Shown: one piece after another, positions 58,857 to 64,000 of the stretch
How the letters are laid out: each line of letters begins with the position of its first letter
How positions within the stretch are numbered: position 1 is the first letter of the stretch
Notes under the pieces: model-generated
Databases searched by the model: none
The model's input: only the letters and a program-made list of their open reading frames with translations
Told to the model about the DNA's origin: nothing
From: Dermatophilaceae bacterium Sec6.4
GTDB taxonomy: Bacteria; Actinomycetota; Actinomycetes; Actinomycetales; Dermatophilaceae
Reading direction: 5' to 3'
DNA length: 64,000 nucleotides
Assembly: GCA_039636865.1 (NCBI GenBank)
Contig: CP144172.1
Coordinates: forward strand, 744,001-808,000
Position numbers and translations under genes: made by a program

Positions 58857-60824
58857 GTGGCAACTTCGACCCTGACCTCTCCCGACTCCCTCCTGAATTC
58901 CCGCGTGCCCGCGCCGTGGTGGGCCCGACTCATCCCCGAAGTGCGCTGGGCGGCGCTCGCGGTGGTCTTGTTTGCTGTCGGTGGGGTGCTGCAACTGGCG
59001 GGGGCGCCGGCGGCGACGTGGTGGACGGCGTACCTGTTGTGTTACGCGGCCGGCGGGTGGGAACCGGGGTTGGCCGGGCTTCAGGCGTTGCGGGAGAAGA
59101 CGCTGGATGTGGACCTGCTGATGATTGTGGCCGCTATCGTCGCGGCGGGTATCGGACAGATCCTGGACGGCGCGCTGTTGATCATCATCTTCGCTACCTC
59201 CGGGGCGTTGGAAGCAGTCGCCACCAAACGCACCCGCGATTCCGTGGGCGCCCTACTTGACCTGGCACCGGAACAAGCAACCCGCCTGGAGTCCACCGGG
59301 TTAGAGGTGGTCGTCCCCGCAGCCTCATTGATCGTCGGCGATGTGATCCGGGTCCGCCCTGGTGAGCGCATCGGTGCCGACGGCAGCGTGGCCGATGGAA
59401 GTTCCGACGTCGATCAGGCACCGATCACCGGAGAGTCGATGCCGGTGGTGAAACATGCGGGGTCCCCGGTGTACGCCGGGACGATGAACGGCACCGGTTC
59501 CCTGCTGGTCACGGTGACCAGCACAGCTGGTGAATCGGTCGTCGCGCGGATCGTGGCAATGGTCGATGAGGCATCACAGACCAAGGCCGCGACCCAGCTG
59601 TTCATCGAGAAAATCGAACAGCGGTACTCCGTGGGAATGGTCACCGCCACGTTGGCGCTATTTTTCATCCCATTGGCATTCGGTGCCGAGCTGGACGCCA
59701 CCCTGCTGCGGGCGATCACCTTCATGATCGTCGCGTCACCCTGCGCGGTCGTACTGGCCACGATGCCACCGCTGCTGTCGTCCATCGCCAACGCCGGACG
59801 ACACGGGGTGCTGGTCAAGTCCGCAGTCGTGATGGAACAACTGGGCCACACCGACACGGTCGCGTTCGACAAGACCGGCACCCTGACCCTGGGAACCCCA
59901 CGAGTCACCACAATCGACCACGCCAGTACCAGCACCCTGACAGAGCGCGAGGTGTTGCGGATAGCGGCCGCAGCAGAACGACCCAGCCAGCACCCCCTCG
60001 CCGCGGCCATCGTCGAGGCTGCGAGCCGCATCGGGATCGACTCCATTCCAGGCGCGAGCAACTTCACCTCGACACCAGGTCGCGGTGTCAGCGCCATCGT
60101 CGAAGGCCACACCATCGAAGTCAGCACACCCGGCAGTTTCACCCCGACCGATTTCCACCCCGACCTGGGCGAGAAGGTACGTCAGCGGGAAGAGGAGGGA
60201 CACACTGCGGTCATCTTCAGCATCGACGGGGTGGCGCATGCGGTGATCAGCCTGTCCGACGAATTACGCCCCGAAGCACCCGAAGCCGTCCGCGCCCTGG
60301 GCCGCCTGCTGACCCACCCGCCGGTCCTACTCACCGGTGACAACGCGTCCACCGCCGCGCAACTCGCGTCGCAAGTCGGCATCCACGACGTGCGCGCGGG
60401 GCTGCTACCGCAGGACAAAGTCACCGCTGTCGCGGACCTGCAGGCGACCGGACGAAAGGTGCTCCTTATCGGAGACGGCATCAACGATGCCCCCGCGATG
60501 GCTACCGCCCACCTCGGTATCGCGATGGGAGCCCACGGCTCAGACCTGGCCCTACAAACCGCTGATGCGGTCATTGTGCGCGATGACCTGAACACCATCG
60601 CCAACGTCATCGCACTGGCCCGCCGGGCCCGCCGCGTCGTGATCGCCAACCTCATCATCGCGGCCACCGTCATCACCGCACTCGTGGCCTGGGACCTGAT
60701 CGGCACCCTGCCACTACCACTGGGGGTCGCTGGCCACGAAGGATCCACCGTCATCGTCGGACTTAATGGCCTGCGCCTGCTACGCCGAGGCGCCTGGAAG
60801 GGAGCACCGCGACAGCTGGGATGA
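58857..60824 (+). CDS. P1B-type heavy-metal ATPase (P1B-4 like, CtpJ/CoaT type)
   Basis: A 655-residue transporter with no N-terminal metal-binding domain. The membrane metal-binding motif is Ser-Pro-Cys (294-296) rather than CPC, as in P1B-4 Co/Ni pumps. Phosphorylation is at Asp338 in FDKTGTLTLG. Other motifs are ITGESMP (actuator), QHPLAAAIVEA (HP of the nucleotide domain) and GDGINDAPA (hinge). The start is GTG at 58857, possibly leaderless. Pairing with an NmtR-like repressor supports Ni/Co efflux. Confidence 0.85.
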   Translation: MATSTLTSPDSLLNSRVPAPWWARLIPEVRWAALAVVLFAVGGVLQLAGAPAATWWTAYLLCYAAGGWEPGLAGLQALREKTLDVDLLMIVAAIVAAGIGQILDGALLIIIFATSGALEAVATKRTRDSVGALLDLAPEQATRLESTGLEVVVPAASLIVGDVIRVRPGERIGADGSVADGSSDVDQAPITGESMPVVKHAGSPVYAGTMNGTGSLLVTVTSTAGESVVARIVAMVDEASQTKAATQLFIEKIEQRYSVGMVTATLALFFIPLAFGAELDATLLRAITFMIVASPCAVVLATMPPLLSSIANAGRHGVLVKSAVVMEQLGHTDTVAFDKTGTLTLGTPRVTTIDHASTSTLTEREVLRIAAAAERPSQHPLAAAIVEAASRIGIDSIPGASNFTSTPGRGVSAIVEGHTIEVSTPGSFTPTDFHPDLGEKVRQREEEGHTAVIFSIDGVAHAVISLSDELRPEAPEAVRALGRLLTHPPVLLTGDNASTAAQLASQVGIHDVRAGLLPQDKVTAVADLQATGRKVLLIGDGINDAPAMATAHLGIAMGAHGSDLALQTADAVIVRDDLNTIANVIALARRARRVVIANLIIAATVITALVAWDLIGTLPLPLGVAGHEGSTVIVGLNGLRLLRRGAWKGAPRQLG

Positions 60825-60953
60825 ATGAGTCGCCGCTGCTTTTGCGACAACCGGGCCATACTCGTCCAATAATTGCCACGGAGCCTGGTGCGCCTTCGCC
60901 TCGGCCGCGCCACGACTGTTCCATCACCAGCTCACCACCTGGAAGGGCCACTG

Positions 60954-62177
60954 ATGAACTTCTCCGTCAACTCCGAGGTGGGGACCTTGCGCCAGGCGAT
61001 CGTGCATCGTCCCGGCATCGAGCTGGACCGGCTGACTCCCCACACCGTCGACGACCTGCTTTTCGACGACGTGATGTGGGCCGCGCGCGCACGTGAGGAG
61101 CACGACCTGTTCCGCGGGCAGCTGCAGGCGCATGGTGTGGTGGTCCACGAGTTCGCCCAGTTGCTGAGCGAGGCCCTTGACGTGCCGGGCGCGCGGGCGT
61201 TCCTATTGGAGCGGCTGACCACAGTGATCCGCTTCGGTCCGGCCCTGGACCAGGCACTGGATCTGCTGATCAGCGCTACCCCGGCTGTCGAGCTAGCCCA
61301 GAATCTGATCGGCGGGCTGCTCAAGCGCGAGATCCAGTCGCTGGTGCACACCCCGAGTCTGCTCATGGATCATCTCGGTGCCAACGACTTCGTCCTCGCG
61401 CCCCTGCCCAATCATCTTTTTCAGCGCGACAACTCGGCCTGGGTCTACGACGGGCTGTCGATCAACCCGATGATGAAGCAGGCTCGCAAGCGAGAGACGG
61501 TCAACTCCCAGGTCATCTACAACTTCCACCCGATGTTCACCGGCTCGGTCGCGACATTTCTGTACGGGAACGAGTGCGTCAACTACGAACCGGCCACCAT
61601 CGAGGGCGGCGACGTGACCGTCATCGGTAATGGGGCGGTGATGATCGGTATGGGGGAGCGCACCACAGCGGAGGGTGTCGAGTTCCTCACGCGACGACTT
61701 TTTCAGACCGGCACCGCATCCAGGGTCATCGTCGTGGAACTACCGAAGACCCGCTCGTGCATGCACCTGGACACGGTCATGACGATGCTGGACCAGGAGT
61801 CCTTCAGCGTCTACCCGCTGCTTCCCGATGAGATGCGTTCGTTCCTCCTTCGCCCCCTCGGAGACGGGGGTGACTACACCGTGCAGGAGAACGCGACACT
61901 CTTTCCTGTCGTCGCCGACGCGCTCGGAGTGGACAAGGTTCGGGTGTTGCGGACGCCGATCGACGAGATGGGCGCGCAGCGCGAGCAATGGGATGACGGC
62001 AACAATTTTCTTGCCATCTCCCCCGGTGTGGTCATGGGCTACGAACGCAACACCACCACCAACGAGTACCTCACCGATCAGGGCATCACCGTGATCCCGG
62101 TCGTCGGATCTGAGCTGGGCCGCGGCCGTGGTGGACCGCGGTGCATGACATGTCCGATCGACCGCGACGCGTCCTGA
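60954..62177 (+). CDS. arcA: Arginine deiminase
   Basis: A 407-residue enzyme that converts arginine to citrulline and ammonia. The N-terminus [19 protein letters not shown], the guanidino-group Asp/Glu/His residues in [19 protein letters not shown] and [10 protein letters not shown], and the catalytic Cys in [10 protein letters not shown] at the C-terminus are family hallmarks. The start is set by GGAAGGG six bases upstream of ATG 60954. No carbamate kinase or ornithine transcarbamylase gene is adjacent, so an isolated stress or pH role is likely. Confidence 0.9.
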   Translation: MNFSVNSEVGTLRQAIVHRPGIELDRLTPHTVDDLLFDDVMWAARAREEHDLFRGQLQAHGVVVHEFAQLLSEALDVPGARAFLLERLTTVIRFGPALDQALDLLISATPAVELAQNLIGGLLKREIQSLVHTPSLLMDHLGANDFVLAPLPNHLFQRDNSAWVYDGLSINPMMKQARKRETVNSQVIYNFHPMFTGSVATFLYGNECVNYEPATIEGGDVTVIGNGAVMIGMGERTTAEGVEFLTRRLFQTGTASRVIVVELPKTRSCMHLDTVMTMLDQESFSVYPLLPDEMRSFLLRPLGDGGDYTVQENATLFPVVADALGVDKVRVLRTPIDEMGAQREQWDDGNNFLAISPGVVMGYERNTTTNEYLTDQGITVIPVVGSELGRGRGGPRCMTCPIDRDAS

Positions 62178-62317
62178 CGGCACCGTCTGAACAGCTCGCC
62201 GTCTGCAACGTTGGCGGAACTGTCGGGGTGTACCTTGAGTCCGCTGAGTAGATCAGCCAGTTCGAGAATGGCCCACCCACAGCGCCTCCTCCGACACCAT
62301 GCTGGAAGATCGCGGGT

Positions 62318-64000
62318 ATGACCGATATCAAGCCTGATCCCACCGCAGCCGGGGAGCGTTTTCCCAGCTTCCGGACCGAGCTCGACGCGCGCCACCACCA
62401 TGCTGTCGGGCCCGACTGGGCCGGTGGTGTGCCGCCGCAGTACGGGGTGGCACCCCGCATCCGAATCGGCCGGTCCAAGTGGTTCAACCTGCTCTGGCTG
62501 GTACCGATCGGACTGCTGTTCTTGGTGATCGGTATCGCCGTCGCGAAGGGTTTGCGGCAGAACTCCGGGGTGGCCAGCTTTATCCGGCGATACCCCGGGT
62601 TGTCCGAGCAGCCCGCGGACACCCCGGTGGGTTTCCCAGCGTGGTTGGCGTGGCAGCACTTCCTGAACCTGTTCTTCATGCTGTTCATCATCCGAGCCGG
62701 TGTCACGATCCTGTGTGACCACCCGCGGCTGTACTGGACCCGCAACTCCACCCCCGGCAAAGAGTGGTTCCGCATCCAGAAACCGGTGCCGACCGATCCG
62801 CTCTACACCGCGAAGCAGGACTCGATCACGCTTCCCGACGGTGTCGGCCTGCCCGGCCAGCGGCACTCCATCGGGCTCGCGCGATGGTGGCACCTCGGCA
62901 CCGACGTCCTGTGGCTGATCAACGGGATCGTCTTCTACGTCCTGCTGTTCGTGACGGGGCAATGGCTGCGCGTCGTTCCTCTGCACTGGGACGTCTTCCC
63001 CAATGCCATCTCGGTCGCGATCCAGTACCTCTCACTCGACTGGCCCACCGAGTCAGGGTGGACGCAGTACAACGGGCTGCAGCTGCTCGCGTACTTCACC
63101 ACCGTCTTCATTGCCGCCCCGCTGGCGCTGATTGCCGGGCTCGGCATGTCGCCGGCGTTGTCGACGCGGTTCCGACGAGTCAGCTCGCTGCTCAGTATCC
63201 AGTTCGCCCGGTCGGTGCACTTCCTGGTCTTCTGCTGGTTCATCTTTTTCATCGTCGTCCACGTCACCCTTGTCATCACAACCGGCGCGCAACAGAACCT
63301 GAACCACATGTTCGCTACGCGTAACGACGGTTCGTGGTGGGGCGTGGGAATCTTCTCGCTGGCCCTCGTCGTCCTGATCGTCGCCTGGGTGGCGGCGACC
63401 CCGTTCACCTACCGGCACCCGCGCATCGTGCAACGCATCGGCTTTGCGTTGGTCGGCCCGGCTCAGCGGCTCTTCGAACACGTCGATGCCAAACCGGGTC
63501 AGTACACAGAGAAGGACATCTCGCCCTACTTCTGGCACAACGGTGCGTATCCGGAAGGTGCGGCCTACCTGGCGCTGCAGGAGGATGACTTCCGCGACTA
63601 CACCTTGCGCGTCAACGGTCTGGTCGCCAACCCGGTCGAGCTGGACCTGGCCGAGCTACGCGCTCTGGAGCATCATGAACAGATCACCCAGCATTTCTGT
63701 ATTCAAGGTTGGTCAGGAGTCGCGAAATGGGGCGGGGTGTCGATGCAGACCCTGATCGACCTGGTACAGCCCGCGCCGGAGGCCAAGTGGGTGATCTTCT
63801 ATTCGCACGCGCTCGGCCCGGACGGTGGTCTGTACTACGACGCGCAGCCGATCGAACAGATGAGCCATCACCTGACGATGCTGGCCTACGACATGAATGA
63901 TGCGCCGCTCGACTTCGGTCATGGAGCACCGTTGCGGTTGCGCAACGAGATCCAGCTCGGCTTCAAGATGGTCAAATGGCTCAAAGGAGTCGAATTCGTC
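62318..64000 (+). CDS. Membrane molybdenum oxidoreductase: cytochrome b-like plus sulfite-oxidase-family domain (partial)
   Basis: The 561 visible codons run off the right edge. The N-terminal half has about five membrane helices with conserved His residues (ARWWHLGTDVLWLINGIVFY, IQFARSVHFLVFCWFIFFIVVH), like a di-haem cytochrome b561 subunit. The C-terminal part, from about residue 430, is of the sulfite oxidase/YedY family: YTLRVNGLVANPVELDLAEL, then QHFCIQGWSGVAKWGGV, with Cys461 as the expected molybdopterin ligand. Haem and Mo domains are thus in one chain. The substrate is unknown. Confidence 0.8.
   Translation, partial: MTDIKPDPTAAGERFPSFRTELDARHHHAVGPDWAGGVPPQYGVAPRIRIGRSKWFNLLWLVPIGLLFLVIGIAVAKGLRQNSGVASFIRRYPGLSEQPADTPVGFPAWLAWQHFLNLFFMLFIIRAGVTILCDHPRLYWTRNSTPGKEWFRIQKPVPTDPLYTAKQDSITLPDGVGLPGQRHSIGLARWWHLGTDVLWLINGIVFYVLLFVTGQWLRVVPLHWDVFPNAISVAIQYLSLDWPTESGWTQYNGLQLLAYFTTVFIAAPLALIAGLGMSPALSTRFRRVSSLLSIQFARSVHFLVFCWFIFFIVVHVTLVITTGAQQNLNHMFATRNDGSWWGVGIFSLALVVLIVAWVAATPFTYRHPRIVQRIGFALVGPAQRLFEHVDAKPGQYTEKDISPYFWHNGAYPEGAAYLALQEDDFRDYTLRVNGLVANPVELDLAELRALEHHEQITQHFCIQGWSGVAKWGGVSMQTLIDLVQPAPEAKWVIFYSHALGPDGGLYYDAQPIEQMSHHLTMLAYDMNDAPLDFGHGAPLRLRNEIQLGFKMVKWLKGVEFV

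Noticed and set aside
62178..62317. Terminator or promoter between arginine deiminase and the molybdoenzyme
   Set aside because: No hairpin with T-run and no -35/-10 pair could be recognised.

Overview
The window is GC-rich chromosomal DNA with dense, often 1-8 bp overlapping genes and frequent GTG/TTG starts. The gene content points to an actinobacterium: a mycothiol-type DinB/maleylpyruvate isomerase protein, a mycoredoxin-like protein, a SigK/RskA-like sigma/anti-sigma pair, an NmtR-like nickel/cobalt sensor and a hyc-like locus with the composition seen in Mycobacterium tuberculosis. A member of the Micrococcales is plausible but is inference. No rRNA, tRNA, CRISPR array, intact insertion sequence or prophage was seen.

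Region by region. 1-4.2 kb holds metabolic and transport genes (metallo-hydrolase, NAD-epimerase, MFS permease, universal stress protein). 4.2-11.7 kb is a six-gene operon for a membrane complex built like a group 4 [NiFe] hydrogenase / complex I, in which the [NiFe] ligands and all four ligands of the NuoB-type cluster have been replaced. 11.7-22.3 kb contains two paralogous, translationally coupled pairs of MutS-like ATPases. An enolase lies upstream of the first pair and a small repeat-motif protein is coupled to the second. 22.7-25.5 kb is a DUF4397 surface protein, class F sortase, ECF sigma and anti-sigma operon. 25.6-31.1 kb is mixed: acetyltransferases, a PrxQ-type peroxiredoxin with a mycoredoxin, a SRPBCC/DUF4166 pair and a DMT-type membrane protein.

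31.2-42.3 kb is a nine-gene exopolysaccharide operon, all genes overlapping or abutting, read leftward from one strong sigma-70-type promoter whose leader carries a GAAC-N4-GTTC palindrome. It contains a priming sugar transferase, a GT4-GT2 fusion, a flippase, a polymerase/ligase, a Wzz-like protein, a deacetylase, a GT4, a JmjC/cupin-like protein and a CelD-like acyltransferase. A PucR-type regulator is divergent from it. 43.9-51.2 kb has a hemerythrin/TetR pair, TrmO-like, EamA and F420-dependent-reductase-like genes, membrane proteins, and a SipW/TasA-like pair preceded by a structured leader RNA.

51.5-56.9 kb contains acetyltransferase, SDR and SoxR genes, a broken questin-oxidase-like gene, a membrane-anchored L7/L12-like protein, a universal stress protein and DUF488. 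56.9-64 kb contains a PRC-barrel protein, a GDT1-family transporter behind a yybP-ykoY (Mn2+) riboswitch, an NmtR/P1B-ATPase pair around a 30-bp palindromic operator, arginine deiminase, and the start of a sulfite-oxidase-family membrane molybdoenzyme that runs off the end.

The least ordinary systems are the ligand-less hydrogenase-like complex, the duplicated MutS-like pairs with the repeat protein, and the RNA-led SipW/TasA locus.
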